Positions 17,553 to 27,006 of a DNA stretch of 64,000 nt are shown piece by piece. The stretch lies in NCBI RefSeq assembly GCF_000315485.1, contig NZ_JH992944.1, positions 446,703 through 510,702 of the forward strand. The letters run 5' to 3'. The stretch is from Bacteroides oleiciplenus YIT 12058. Lineage in GTDB: Bacteria > Bacteroidota > Bacteroidia > Bacteroidales > Bacteroidaceae. A program made the position numbers and the translations under genes. A model generated the notes under the pieces. The model was not told the DNA's origin. It was given only the letters and a program-made list of their open reading frames with translations, and made no database searches. Numbering within the stretch: position 1 is the first letter of the stretch; each line of letters starts with the position of its first letter.

Positions 17553-19163
17553 ATGAAAAATATATCTAAATTAATATTAGGGGTTTGTCTCTCTTCATCC
17601 GTTTTGATGACTGGATGTATTGAAGAAACGCTTCCTACGCAGGTAGCGACTGAAGACCAGTTGGGTTCCTCGTCAAAAGCTACAGAAGCATTATTATGGG
17701 CAATGCCTGCCTATTTTAATACATTCCAGATATTACCTTCTCGTCAAGATTACGACTGGGGATATGGTTCCATCATGCATATTCGTGACGTCATGACTGA
17801 AGATATGCCTATAGTATATAGTGGTAGTGGCTACGACTGGTATGACAGTTGGGAAACGAATAAATCTCAAGGAGATAGCTACATGCTTGCACAGTTCCAT
17901 TGGTGGTATTACTATAAGTTTGTGCAAACTGCTAACAATATGATTGGTGCAGTAAACGTAGAGACTGCTAATACGCTGCAATTAGGCTATTTGGGTGCAG
18001 GCTATACTTTCCGTGCATTGGCTTATCTGGAGATGGCGCAAATGTATGAGTTCTTACCGGTTGAAGGTTTCTCTTCTGTCAATTCAAGCGGAAATGATGT
18101 GCTGAACCTAACTGTACCTATCGTAAAAGAAGGTATGACTGAAGCGGAAGCAAGAAATAATCCCCGTGTAACCCGTGAGGTAATGGCTGAATTTATTTTG
18201 GGAGATTTGAATAAAGCTGAAGAATATATTGTCAATCTGAAAGAGGCATCTAAAACTTTGCCTCATCTGGATGTGGTATATGGATTGAAAGCACGTTATT
18301 ATATGTGGCTGGGTGACTATACTAATGCAAAGACTTATGCACGTAAGGCTATCGATGCATCAAGTGTTACTCCAATGACGGAAGACCAATGCCTGAGTAC
18401 TACGAAAGGATTCAATGACCTTTCCCGTTGGATGTGGGGATCACAGTTGAAGGCAGAAGATGCTCAGGTGAAGAGTGGAATTATCACTTGGACTTCCTGG
18501 ATGTCAAATGAAACAAAATATGGATATTCCGGTCAGGAACCATATCTGATGATTAACCGTAACACATATGAAAGAATAAGCGATACTGACTTCCGCAAAA
18601 AAATGTGGAAAGCTCCTGCTGGTAGTATACTTGAAGGTCAGACACCGTTTATTGATGATGAGTTTGCAGAGAAGTTGCCAGATTATGCTTCTGTGAAATT
18701 CCGCCCGAATGAAGGAAATATGAGTGTGAACAACGTTGGTAATGCTTCCGCTTTCCCTGTGATGCGTATAGAAGAAATGTATCTTATTGAGGCTGAAGCT
18801 GCTGCTCATCTGAATGCCGCTGATGGCAAACAATTGCTGGAAACATTCATGAAAAATTATCGTGATCCTCAGTATGTTTGCTCCAATAATGATGTAGCTG
18901 AAGAAGTTGTGTTCCAGAAACGTGTCGAATTCTGGGGTGAAGGTCTGACATTTTTTGATGTAAAACGCTTGAATATGTCTGTTACCCGTGGTTATCCGGA
19001 CACAAATTTCTTTGACACTGCTCGTCTGAATACCAATGGACGTCCGGCATGGATGAATCTTAGCATAGTAAGACAGGAGAGTGATAACAATGAAGCTTTG
19101 GTAGGCTTTGGTAATCCGGATCCGACAGACTTCTATAAACCTTGGATTAGTGCAGGAGAGTAA
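17553..19163 (+). CDS. SusD/RagB-family nutrient-binding lipoprotein of the active operon
   Basis: A 536-residue SusD homologue. ATG at 17553 is preferred to a TTG six bases earlier. Lipobox L-M-T-G-C with Cys22. Family hallmarks are G-A-G-Y-T-F-R-A-L-A-Y-L-E-M-A-Q in the TPR-like core, M-R-I-E-E-M-Y-L-I-E-A-E-A, and K-R-V-E-F-W-G-E-G-L-T-F-F-D near the C-terminus. It sits 21 bp after the expressed susC and 53 bp before the lipoprotein gene at 19217. It is the partner of the expressed SusC in the current orientation. After inversion it would be left behind without a promoter, together with the susC body it belongs to. Confidence 0.93.
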   Translation: MKNISKLILGVCLSSSVLMTGCIEETLPTQVATEDQLGSSSKATEALLWAMPAYFNTFQILPSRQDYDWGYGSIMHIRDVMTEDMPIVYSGSGYDWYDSWETNKSQGDSYMLAQFHWWYYYKFVQTANNMIGAVNVETANTLQLGYLGAGYTFRALAYLEMAQMYEFLPVEGFSSVNSSGNDVLNLTVPIVKEGMTEAEARNNPRVTREVMAEFILGDLNKAEEYIVNLKEASKTLPHLDVVYGLKARYYMWLGDYTNAKTYARKAIDASSVTPMTEDQCLSTTKGFNDLSRWMWGSQLKAEDAQVKSGIITWTSWMSNETKYGYSGQEPYLMINRNTYERISDTDFRKKMWKAPAGSILEGQTPFIDDEFAEKLPDYASVKFRPNEGNMSVNNVGNASAFPVMRIEEMYLIEAEAAAHLNAADGKQLLETFMKNYRDPQYVCSNNDVAEEVVFQKRVEFWGEGLTFFDVKRLNMSVTRGYPDTNFFDTARLNTNGRPAWMNLSIVRQESDNNEALVGFGNPDPTDFYKPWISAGE

Positions 19164-19216
19164 CTTTAAATTCTGAATAATCTGATTATAAACAAAATTA
19201 TTAAAAAAAAATTCGT

Positions 19217-21238
19217 ATGAAAAAAATAAATACATATCTGCTGGCGCTGATGGGTGTATTTGCACTAACTTGGAGTGCATGTACCGACTCGTACGATTAT
19301 GATCCGGCTCCGGGCGTTGATGGTGAGGGTGTATATTTCCCCTCATCAACCCAAACTTCTATTACCCTGAATGGTACAGAAGGAAATTTCACCCTCAAAG
19401 TGCAACGTACAAAGTCTGCAGGCGTTGGTGAATCTGGATTGACCGCAGAATTTAATGAAGGCGGAGCAAGCGTATTCTCTGTTCCTGCTAAAGTGAGTTT
19501 TGCTGATGGCGAGACTGAAACGACCCTAACAGTGGGATATAATAATTTGGTACGTGGAACAACATATGATGTGAAGCTTTCTTTTGTTGATGGTACATCT
19601 TATGGCAGTTCCTCACTGACTTTCAAAGTTTTGTATCCGGCTGAGGTTCTTGAAGAATGGGTTGTTATTTCTACAGAAGCTGTTCTAACAGAAAACATAT
19701 TTACTCCATTTGGTCATACTCCTATCACTCTTACAGAAGTTACTGTAGAAAAGGAGAAAAACTCAAACCAGTATCGTTTCCAAAGTCCTTATGATAATGA
19801 TTATTTTGTGTATGGAAAAGGTTGGGATGCATTTTTCCCGGCAGATTTTGTGCCGCCGTATATCGTTTTAAATGGAGAGAAGTATAAAGCAGAAGCTCCA
19901 GGTTCTTATTATATTGCCTCTACAGCTCTTGGTTTCCAAATGGTGAATGGTGTGGGCCCGAAATATGATATGGAATGGAATACATTTGGCTCTGTAGCCG
20001 GCAATTTGAGTTCAGGCGGTTCACCAATTCCTCCTACCAGCACAAGCTATCCGTTAGGTAGTTTCGACGAAAAAGTCAAAATGTTTAATTTCGGTGCTGT
20101 CTATACGCAGATTGGTGGTGACAAAGGAGGATATAGTGTGATACCTGCTGGTACATTTACACTCTATCTTGATCCGACTTTAATGGCACCAGATTATGAT
20201 CGTGATTATACTTGGGAAACAGTAAATGATGCTACTGGTTATTTCACTTCTGGTATTGCAGGAGAAAGCTGGACACAAGTTGTACAACAAGCAAAAGAAG
20301 ATCCTACTTTCTATCGCTTTACATCACTCTATGCTCAGGATGTTCATATCTACTTCAACTATGATGCAGCAAAAGGAACGTTGACTATGCCCAAAATGCA
20401 ACCGACAGGTCTTACAACCTATGGGAATAAGATTTATGTAGACGCAGTTCCTGGAAAATGCACCGTAAATGCTGATCATGATTTTACTTTTGTATTGTCA
20501 TTCTACCTTGTTGATGCAGATGGCAAGAAGACTGCAGAGTTGATGCAGAGCACAGAAACCTTCCTTTGGGGACGTGGTCCACTTGATCAATTGGTAAAAG
20601 GAAAGAAGATTGAAGATTATGTTGGCACATGGTCTGTGCCTTTGACAGATGGGCAAGAGGGAGGCAAAATGCCTGTTAGCATTACGAAGGCAGATAAAAC
20701 GACATTGCTTGTTCAAGGTTTATCCATTGTAAAAGATTACGATGATACTATGGCGCTTGAGTATGATAGTGAAACTGGTTTCTTGATTTTTGAGTTCCAA
20801 CAAGTTGCTTCCATAAATGGATATTATGGTTTTGTATCTCCATTTAATTCTGAAACCATGGAACTTGGCACAAAAGCAGGAGAATCTTTAATTGGTGGAT
20901 TGAGCAAAGATGGAATATTGACATTCCTTAATAATCCTGCAAATGCGGGTACGTATGACTCAATGGTGTATGTTAAGTCTCCTGATGGAAAACAATTAGG
21001 ATTTATGACTGGCTATTGGAACTACTTGGAGTGGACACCTGTCACTCCGGCAGCGTCATTTGGTTCATTAAATAATGTAAGCTTCAATACTGGCTTTAAA
21101 GTTGTAAAACAAGGAAATACTCCGAGACGTACATATAAGACAGAATTGAATCTTAAATCTTCTCCGGTACAACCTCAAGGACTTTCTACAAATATCCAGA
21201 CCCCAGTTCAGAATGGGTTCTCTTTGGTAGTTCGTTGA
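19217..21238 (+). CDS. Large SusE/F-like surface lipoprotein of the active operon
   Basis: A 673-residue lipoprotein, lipobox T-W-S-A-C with Cys22. Residues ~30-135 form a beta-sandwich-like domain similar to the one in the 731-1606 lipoprotein. A Y-P-A-E-V hinge follows and then two further blocks (~145-300, ~310-620) rich in aromatic residues and Gly. This is the usual make-up of surface ligand-binding proteins encoded third in susC-susD operons. No hydrolase motif is visible. The gene is co-oriented with and close to susD and is followed by a strong terminator. It is more than twice as long as its counterpart in silent cassette B. The exact family name (DUF-type) is uncertain. Confidence 0.75.
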   Translation: MKKINTYLLALMGVFALTWSACTDSYDYDPAPGVDGEGVYFPSSTQTSITLNGTEGNFTLKVQRTKSAGVGESGLTAEFNEGGASVFSVPAKVSFADGETETTLTVGYNNLVRGTTYDVKLSFVDGTSYGSSSLTFKVLYPAEVLEEWVVISTEAVLTENIFTPFGHTPITLTEVTVEKEKNSNQYRFQSPYDNDYFVYGKGWDAFFPADFVPPYIVLNGEKYKAEAPGSYYIASTALGFQMVNGVGPKYDMEWNTFGSVAGNLSSGGSPIPPTSTSYPLGSFDEKVKMFNFGAVYTQIGGDKGGYSVIPAGTFTLYLDPTLMAPDYDRDYTWETVNDATGYFTSGIAGESWTQVVQQAKEDPTFYRFTSLYAQDVHIYFNYDAAKGTLTMPKMQPTGLTTYGNKIYVDAVPGKCTVNADHDFTFVLSFYLVDADGKKTAELMQSTETFLWGRGPLDQLVKGKKIEDYVGTWSVPLTDGQEGGKMPVSITKADKTTLLVQGLSIVKDYDDTMALEYDSETGFLIFEFQQVASINGYYGFVSPFNSETMELGTKAGESLIGGLSKDGILTFLNNPANAGTYDSMVYVKSPDGKQLGFMTGYWNYLEWTPVTPAASFGSLNNVSFNTGFKVVKQGNTPRRTYKTELNLKSSPVQPQGLSTNIQTPVQNGFSLVVR

Positions 21239-21258
21239 TTTCTTTATAATTAAAATCC

Positions 21259-21312
21259 AAAGGGAGTTTGCAATTAATCCATGTGAATATTTGCATACTC
21301 CCTTTTGTTTTT
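21259..21312 (+). terminator. Terminator of the active susC-susD-lipoprotein operon
   Basis: 14-bp hairpin arms with a single mismatch (21259-21272 with 21292-21305) followed by TGTTTTTT. It separates the transporter operon from the protease gene that starts 40 bp later. Confidence 0.8.
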
Positions 21313-21343
21313 TGGCGATTAAATCCTAATAAATATATTGCTT

Positions 21344-23890
21344 ATGAGAAAAATATTACTTCTGTCTTTAGTACTATTCTGTACCATTTCCACATGGGCC
21401 ACACAGCGTTCTACCGGGGAAGCACTTGAGATTGCCCGTTCGTTTTTTGCCCAATATCCTGCAACACGTTCTGTTGATGATATCCGGTTGGTTGCTGTAT
21501 CCGGAGACTTATTGAAGTCTGCTTCTACTCGAAGCGTTTCGGATGAACCGGCTTTTTATGTCTATAACCATGGACAGTCTGCCTATGTGATTGTTTCGGG
21601 TGATGACCGGATGAAACCTGTATTGGGTTACTCTGACAAAGGTGCTTTTGTGACTGACAACCTACCTTCCAATATACAAGGATGGCTGGAAAGTTATAAT
21701 GCCGTGTATACAGCTTTAGCGGATGGCAAACAAGCGATCAAAGAGCCTCGACTACTGACACGTGCTGTTTTTCCGGAAACGGTAACTCCCATGTTGGGCG
21801 ATATCAATTGGAATCAAGATGCACCTTATAATAATGCTTGTCCGTTGGTGCAGGGAAATCGCAGTGTAACAGGTTGCGTAGCCACAGCTATGGCTATGAT
21901 TTTAAAGTATCACAATTTTCCCGTAAAAGGCAAAGGTACCTATTCTTATAAGACCTCATCAGGGATTGAATGTTCGTTTGATTATGGAAACACAACTTTC
22001 AGCTGGGATAAAATGTTGCCTCAATATGTCAGCGGCAGTTATACGACTGAACAAGCAAATGCAGTTGCAGAATTGATGTATGCCTGCGGCGTAGCGGTTG
22101 ATATGGAATATTCCCCTTCCAGTTCCGGAGCTTACTCTTTCAAAGTGGGACAGGCTTTGATTGATTATTTTGGATATGATGGGAATCTTGGATATGTATA
22201 CCGTCAGTATTTCACTTCTGAGGAGTGGATGAATATGATTAAGACGGAACTCAGTGAAGGACGCCCTGTACTCTATAATGGTGCATCCAAAGATGTAGGA
22301 CATGAATTTGTCTTTGATGGCTACGATGCGCAGGATATGGTCCACGTAAACTGGGGCTGGGGTGGTTCCAACAATGGCTATTTTGAAGTTGTTTCCCTCG
22401 ACCCATCATCTCCGGGAATTGGTGGAGGCACGAACCTTGGCGGTGGTTTTATCTACCAACAAGGAATGCTCATAGGGCTTGAACCTCCTACTGTATCTTC
22501 AAGTTATACTTCTCATTTTTATCTTTCAAAACTTGAGGTTAATAAGAAAGAGATAATTAAAGGAGAAAGTTTTGACCTTACAGTTACTGAACTGTATAAT
22601 ATGAGTACGAAATTCCAAAATGGGCAACTGGGCTTGATTGCTGAAAAAGATGGCAAACAATTGGCCTTGTGGAATGCATCTTTAGGAAATGTAAATACTA
22701 ATTATGGGACCAAGGGACAAACGTTCCCGAACATTACAATTCCCAATGATCTGGTAGATGGAACCTACGCTCTATACTTAGCAACAAAGGACGTACGTGA
22801 AACAACTTGGAGCCGTGTGCGGGGCGGGTATGGTTTTGAATCCCAGTTTACACTTACTGTTACCGGCAATAAATGTATTCTTATCCCATTTACCGGCAAC
22901 CTGACGCTACAGGAGGATCTGGATGGGAGTGTAGAAATTCTGCATAATCTGTATAGTGGTCGTAAAGGAGATTTCAGGATGTTACTTTCTAATAGAAATA
23001 CGACGAATGACTTCTATGGTTTAGCAGGTGTCGCATTCATTACGACAGATGAAGAAGCACAGATTATTAGTTTGACCGGATATACTCAGTTAGAGTTAAA
23101 ACCCGGTACAACCAATAGGGAAGTAATTATTTCCGGAGATTTGATTTCCAACCTGGCGGAAACGTCTACTGATATTCCAGCCGGAGATTATTATATTTGT
23201 CCGGGAGTTCAATGGGGGGAATATGTATATGGTATAGGCGACAATTTAGTTGCTGTCACAGTTAATAGAGCCTATGGTACGCCGACTTTAGTTGTTGCGA
23301 ATGCACGTTTAGAGAAGAATCAACTTCAGGTAGGAGAAAAACTGAAACTACTGGCTGACCTGTCATTAAATGGTACAGGAAACGTATATGACAAAACCTT
23401 GATGACCGCAATTTTTGCTGTCGGTCAGTCCTCAACGTCTAATATCCACTACGCAGAGGTATTTATAGAAAAGGATCAGCCTCTTGATTTTGAGATGGAA
23501 ATTGATCCGCAAATCGGCGAAGGTAACTATACCATCAATTTATATAAACCTGAACTACTGGGAGGATATGATGGGAGCAAGCCGATATGTCGCCTCAACT
23601 TTTCTGTTGGGCCAGCTACTGGTATTGAAGATGAAGTGGATGATAAAGAAGGGATGATTATCTATCAACAACCGGTAGAAAATGTTCTTTATATCCATAC
23701 CTCTAATACCGCTAAGATGATTTCCATCTATAACTTAGCCGGACAGCAAATGATACAGCAGAAAGAATCCGGGAATAATTCAACTAAGGAGTATTCCATT
23801 CCAGTGACAGGGCTGGTATCAGGCTATTACATAGTAGTGTTACAATCAACGGACGGAAAAATATATCGGAGCAAATTTATAAAGAAGTAA
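21344..23890 (+). CDS. Secreted C10-family (streptopain-like) cysteine protease
   Basis: An 848-residue pre-pro-protease. Signal peptide ~1-19 and a Spi-type propeptide ~20-145 containing A-Y-V-I-V-S-G-D-D-R. The C10 catalytic domain runs ~150-390. The nucleophile is Cys178 in S-V-T-G-C-V-A-T-A-M-A. The catalytic His320 is in V-G-H-E-F-V-F-D-G-Y, followed by V-N-W-G-W-G-G. Beta-rich domains fill ~400-765. The last ~80 residues resemble a C-terminal sorting/adhesion domain of the Por (type IX) kind: I-S-I-Y-N-L-A-G-Q and G-Y-Y-I-V-V-L-Q. ATG at 21344 is used rather than the TTG two codons earlier. It follows the active susC operon in the same direction but behind a terminator. It may release peptides or glycopeptides for the transporter, which is an inference from position only. 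Confidence 0.88.
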   Translation: MRKILLLSLVLFCTISTWATQRSTGEALEIARSFFAQYPATRSVDDIRLVAVSGDLLKSASTRSVSDEPAFYVYNHGQSAYVIVSGDDRMKPVLGYSDKGAFVTDNLPSNIQGWLESYNAVYTALADGKQAIKEPRLLTRAVFPETVTPMLGDINWNQDAPYNNACPLVQGNRSVTGCVATAMAMILKYHNFPVKGKGTYSYKTSSGIECSFDYGNTTFSWDKMLPQYVSGSYTTEQANAVAELMYACGVAVDMEYSPSSSGAYSFKVGQALIDYFGYDGNLGYVYRQYFTSEEWMNMIKTELSEGRPVLYNGASKDVGHEFVFDGYDAQDMVHVNWGWGGSNNGYFEVVSLDPSSPGIGGGTNLGGGFIYQQGMLIGLEPPTVSSSYTSHFYLSKLEVNKKEIIKGESFDLTVTELYNMSTKFQNGQLGLIAEKDGKQLALWNASLGNVNTNYGTKGQTFPNITIPNDLVDGTYALYLATKDVRETTWSRVRGGYGFESQFTLTVTGNKCILIPFTGNLTLQEDLDGSVEILHNLYSGRKGDFRMLLSNRNTTNDFYGLAGVAFITTDEEAQIISLTGYTQLELKPGTTNREVIISGDLISNLAETSTDIPAGDYYICPGVQWGEYVYGIGDNLVAVTVNRAYGTPTLVVANARLEKNQLQVGEKLKLLADLSLNGTGNVYDKTLMTAIFAVGQSSTSNIHYAEVFIEKDQPLDFEMEIDPQIGEGNYTINLYKPELLGGYDGSKPICRLNFSVGPATGIEDEVDDKEGMIIYQQPVENVLYIHTSNTAKMISIYNLAGQQMIQQKESGNNSTKEYSIPVTGLVSGYYIVVLQSTDGKIYRSKFIKK

Positions 23891-23916
23891 ATTCTAATAT
23901 TATTGCAAAAATAAAC

Positions 23917-23955
23917 ATGAGGATGTGCTAGCTAGTCTGCCACATCCTCATTTTC
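23917..23955. terminator. Bidirectional terminator between protease and marC-like gene
   Basis: Perfect 11-bp stem ATGAGGATGTG (23917-23927) with CACATCCTCAT (23941-23951), placed between two convergent genes, followed by TTTTC on the + strand. Confidence 0.7.
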
Positions 23956-23961
23956 ATTCCA

Positions 23962-24606
23962 TTATATCAATCCCTCCTTCAGTATATCCACCAATATCGG
24001 CTTCGCCCCACTCACGAAACATTCCACCGCAATCACCATCAGTATAAGTCCCATAAGGCGCATCATCACATTATTTCCCGTTTCCCCCAGCACTTTTACC
24101 AGACGTGTGGAAGCACGCAATATAAAATAGGTGATCAGATAAATCAAGGCGATAGCACCAATCAGAACTCCCTTCATTTCAATAGTATTGGCATCCTGCA
24201 TCAACACAATGGCATTGGCTATGGCGCCGGGACCACACAGCATAGGAATACCTAACGGGGTTACGGAAATATCATCAGCATAAGTCTTGATTTCCTCGTC
24301 TTTCAACTTCATGTGGGTATAACGGGCCTGCAACATGTCAAAACCTATTTTAAAGATGATGACTCCGCCCGCAATACGAAACCCATTGGTAGAGATTCCA
24401 AAGAACTTAAAGAGGAACTGACCTGCAAAGGTAAAGACCATTATCGTAAGAAAGGCTACCAAAGTGGCACGAGATACGATAAACCGACGCTCTTTATCCG
24501 TCATACCCTGTGTCATAGTCAGAAAGACGGGCATGGTTCCCAAAGGATTTGTCAACGTGAAGAAAGATGTCAGACAAAGCAAGGCAAAAGGAAGAATAGA
24601 TTCCAT
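23962..24606 (-). CDS. MarC-family integral membrane protein
   Basis: A 214-residue inner-membrane protein with about six hydrophobic segments, full length for the MarC/UPF0056 family. Family markers are T-N-P-L-G-T-M-P near residue 20 and P-L-G-I-P-M-L-C-G-P-G-A-I-A near residue 117. The biochemical role of MarC proteins is unsettled: the old link to antibiotic resistance was not upheld, and amino-acid export has been proposed for a relative. It is read in the same direction as the HAD phosphatase upstream, with a 56-bp gap. Confidence 0.9.
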   Translation of the reverse strand: MESILPFALLCLTSFFTLTNPLGTMPVFLTMTQGMTDKERRFIVSRATLVAFLTIMVFTFAGQFLFKFFGISTNGFRIAGGVIIFKIGFDMLQARYTHMKLKDEEIKTYADDISVTPLGIPMLCGPGAIANAIVLMQDANTIEMKGVLIGAIALIYLITYFILRASTRLVKVLGETGNNVMMRLMGLILMVIAVECFVSGAKPILVDILKEGLI

Positions 24607-24662
24607 AGTTGCAATTTTATTCGTTTTTTATCGAATGCAAAATTACAACTAATCCCTCAATG

Positions 24663-25355
24663 TCACAACAATTGAAGTAACTCTTTCAAGTCTGTAATCT
24701 GGTAAGTAGGTTTAAATGGGAACTCCGAACGGCCCGTAACATTGTAATATACCTGATGCATCCCTACCCCTCTGGCACCGGCAATATCATTCTCCCAACT
24801 ATCACCAACCATCAACGACTCACGCAGTTCGGACTGGGTAGCCGACATGGCAAAGTGAAAAATCTCCGGCCAAGGCTTCAGTACACCGATATCGTCAGAA
24901 AGAACCACCTTCTTGAAATAACGGTCGATCCCTGCAGAGCGCATCTTATGACACTGCAATTCCTGGAAACCATTGGAAAGGATATAAAGATTATACTTGG
25001 GTGCAAGGTACTCTAACACTTCCCGAGCATGAGGCATCAATCTGCTTTTAGTGGGAATCACTGCAAAGAAATCTTCAGAGAAAGCCTTTGCCAAAGCTGC
25101 ATCCCCCTCTCCCACTGCTTCCAGTGGATAAAGAAAACGCTGGCGGTTCAACTCATCCTTTGTCACTTTTCCATCCGCATATTCTGCCCACAATTCCACA
25201 TTACGCCGCTCATAGAGTTCATAAAAGTGCTGGAAAGACCGGAAATAGCGGTCATATTCATATTTGCGATACATTTCTTCAAAGGTATCGCGGGCATTAT
25301 AAGAAAACGCCCAAAGAGTATCATCGAGATCGAAAAACAGATTCTTGTATTGCAT
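24663..25355 (-). CDS. HAD-family hydrolase, YjjG-like nucleotidase/phosphatase
   Basis: A 230-residue cytoplasmic HAD hydrolase. Motif I is F-F-D-L-D-D-T-L at residues ~7-14, with the nucleophile and acid Asp pair. Motif II is L-S-N-G-F near 128. The conserved Lys is in L-K-P-W-P-E. Motif IV is M-V-G-D-S-W-E-N-D-I-A-G-A near 180. The long helical cap (residues ~20-100) and overall length match the YjjG noncanonical pyrimidine 5'-nucleotidase group. It starts right after the terminator of the preceding gene. The exact substrate is not evident. Confidence 0.88.
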   Translation of the reverse strand: MQYKNLFFDLDDTLWAFSYNARDTFEEMYRKYEYDRYFRSFQHFYELYERRNVELWAEYADGKVTKDELNRQRFLYPLEAVGEGDAALAKAFSEDFFAVIPTKSRLMPHAREVLEYLAPKYNLYILSNGFQELQCHKMRSAGIDRYFKKVVLSDDIGVLKPWPEIFHFAMSATQSELRESLMVGDSWENDIAGARGVGMHQVYYNVTGRSEFPFKPTYQITDLKELLQLL

Positions 25356-25357
25356 AA

Positions 25358-25389
25358 AAAAGAAATGGCAGGGCTAATAACCCTGCCAT
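25358..25389 (-). terminator. Terminator behind the coiled-coil lipoprotein gene
   Basis: Perfect 9-bp stem ATGGCAGGG (25365-25373) with CCCTGCCAT (25381-25389), followed on the - strand by TTCTTTTTTATG. Lies 18 bp after the stop at 25407. Confidence 0.8.
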
Positions 25390-25406
25390 CTTATGATATT
25401 ATCAAA

Positions 25407-26285
25407 TTATTTCACTTGGATAACCAGATATTTAGATACGCTCCAGAAATCTTTCGGATTCGTAATCTTCAGAACAAGCTGGCCTTTATCATCTTTTTCC
25501 AAAGCATAAGAACCTGCCGGATGAGTTGTCAGAACATCAGCATCCTTAGAATACAACTTAATTTCTTTCGTTGTACGGATGTCAACCTGAGTAAAGTAAT
25601 CCTTATTCACATCACCATCCTTCAATACTTTACCTTTTTTGAAGAGACCGGTATCAGTCAGGATTTTTTGGTCTTTCAATTCCTTCTTAGTTCCAAATAC
25701 GAACCAAGCGGTGTTTATTGCCTTATCTTGCTCAGCCACAGTCTTAGCCTTAGCCTCGTTTTCAGCAGAGAGAGCTTCTTTATCGGCCGACAGACCGGTT
25801 ACGGCTGCATCCAATTCCTGAATACGGATATTCTTGGAAGCAAGTTCAGCCTGCAACTCTTCAATACGCTGAGTCTTGGCTACTAATTCCTGAGTCAGAG
25901 ATTCTACCGCTTTCTTCATTTGTGCAGAATTGGTCTTGCTGCTTTTCAGCATAGCCTCCAACTTTGCAATCTGCTCTTTGTTTTCCTGCATCTGCTTCTG
26001 GATGAATTCAATATCAGTCGCAATCTGCTGTTTTGCAGATAAAGAGCCTTCCGAAACAGCGCCACGCTGCAAATCCACGCGGCTCTCAGCGGCATTGATT
26101 TGGCGGAAGCCTTCGGAGATATCATTGAAAGTGCCCATCATTTCGTCCAGTTCAGCATTACGCTGGGTAAGTTCCATCAAAAGAGAATCATTTTCAGCTT
26201 TCAACTGGTCTTTGCTACCACCTGATAAGCCATCGCACGATGCCATAACGGCTGCGCATACAATTAAAACTGCTAACTTTTTCAT
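25407..26285 (-). CDS. Coiled-coil lipoprotein of unknown function
   Basis: A 292-residue protein with signal peptide and lipobox V-M-A-S-C (Cys17). Residues ~30-190 are heptad-rich and highly charged (long coiled coil, with a stretch repeatedly alternating Glu, Ala, Leu and Lys). The C-terminal ~90 residues are a compact domain beginning A-W-F-V-F-G-T-K-K-E-L. Widespread in Bacteroidales as a hypothetical protein. The layout suggests an envelope spacer or scaffold. It is transcribed toward its own terminator and lies 32 bp after rsmI. Confidence 0.75.
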   Translation of the reverse strand: MKKLAVLIVCAAVMASCDGLSGGSKDQLKAENDSLLMELTQRNAELDEMMGTFNDISEGFRQINAAESRVDLQRGAVSEGSLSAKQQIATDIEFIQKQMQENKEQIAKLEAMLKSSKTNSAQMKKAVESLTQELVAKTQRIEELQAELASKNIRIQELDAAVTGLSADKEALSAENEAKAKTVAEQDKAINTAWFVFGTKKELKDQKILTDTGLFKKGKVLKDGDVNKDYFTQVDIRTTKEIKLYSKDADVLTTHPAGSYALEKDDKGQLVLKITNPKDFWSVSKYLVIQVK

Positions 26286-26317
26286 ACGCTTTTGTTTTAC
26301 GTTGGTTAATGAGTTAT

Positions 26318-26992
26318 CTAATCGTCTATTCCTTCTACTACTATTACTATTTCTCCACGTGGCTCATTGGCGGTGAAATGCTCTATCAATTCCGTGAGAC
26401 TGCCACGCACCGTCTCTTCGTGCATTTTTGAGATTTCCCTCGATACGGAAGCCTGACGTTCGACACCGAAGTGTTCGGCAAACTGCGTCAATGCTTTCAC
26501 CAAGCGGTGGGGAGACTCATAAAACACCATTGTCCGGCGTTCCTCTGCCAAAGTTTTCAGACGCGTCATGCGGCCTTTCTTTTGGGGAAGGAAACCTTCG
26601 AAACAGAATTTCTCATTCGGCAAGCCCGAAGCAACCAAAGCCGGAACGAAAGCCGTAGCCCCCGGTAAGCATTGCACCTCGATGCCATTACGAACACATT
26701 CACGCACTACCAGAAAGCCCGGATCGGAGATTCCCGGTGTACCTGCATCCGAAATTAATGCCACAGTTTCACCTGCCTTTATTCTATAAACAACACTTTC
26801 CACCGTTTTATGTTCATTAAATTTATGGTGGGATTGCATTGCATTCTTTATTTCAAAGTGTTTCAGCAGTATTCCGGAAGTACGGGTATCCTCGGCAAGA
26901 ATCAAATCCGCCTCTTTCAGGATGCGGATAGCACGGAATGTCATATCTTCCAGATTTCCTACCGGAGTAGGCACTACATAAAGTTTTCCCAT
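26318..26992 (-). CDS. rsmI: 16S rRNA (cytidine1402-2'-O)-methyltransferase RsmI
   Basis: A 224-residue SAM-dependent methyltransferase of the tetrapyrrole-methylase fold, modifying C1402 in the decoding centre of 16S rRNA. Signatures are L-Y-V-V-P-T-P-V-G-N-L-E-D at the N-terminus, A-E-D-T-R-T-S near 35, S-D-A-G-T-P-G-I-S-D-P-G near 80, and L-P-G-A-T-A near 108. F-Y-E-S-P-H-R near 155 and G-E-I-V-I-V-V-E-G at the end complete the set. Somewhat short at the C-terminus compared with enterobacterial RsmI, as is usual for Bacteroidetes. Neighbours upstream and downstream are co-oriented with short gaps. Confidence 0.95.
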   Translation of the reverse strand: MGKLYVVPTPVGNLEDMTFRAIRILKEADLILAEDTRTSGILLKHFEIKNAMQSHHKFNEHKTVESVVYRIKAGETVALISDAGTPGISDPGFLVVRECVRNGIEVQCLPGATAFVPALVASGLPNEKFCFEGFLPQKKGRMTRLKTLAEERRTMVFYESPHRLVKALTQFAEHFGVERQASVSREISKMHEETVRGSLTELIEHFTANEPRGEIVIVVEGIDD

Positions 26993-27006
26993 ATCCGTTA
27001 TATACT

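Noticed and set aside
18504..19349. Long antisense frame (281 codons) opposite the active susD
   Set aside because: Composition is a mirror of the well-supported SusD coding strand; no domain of its own.
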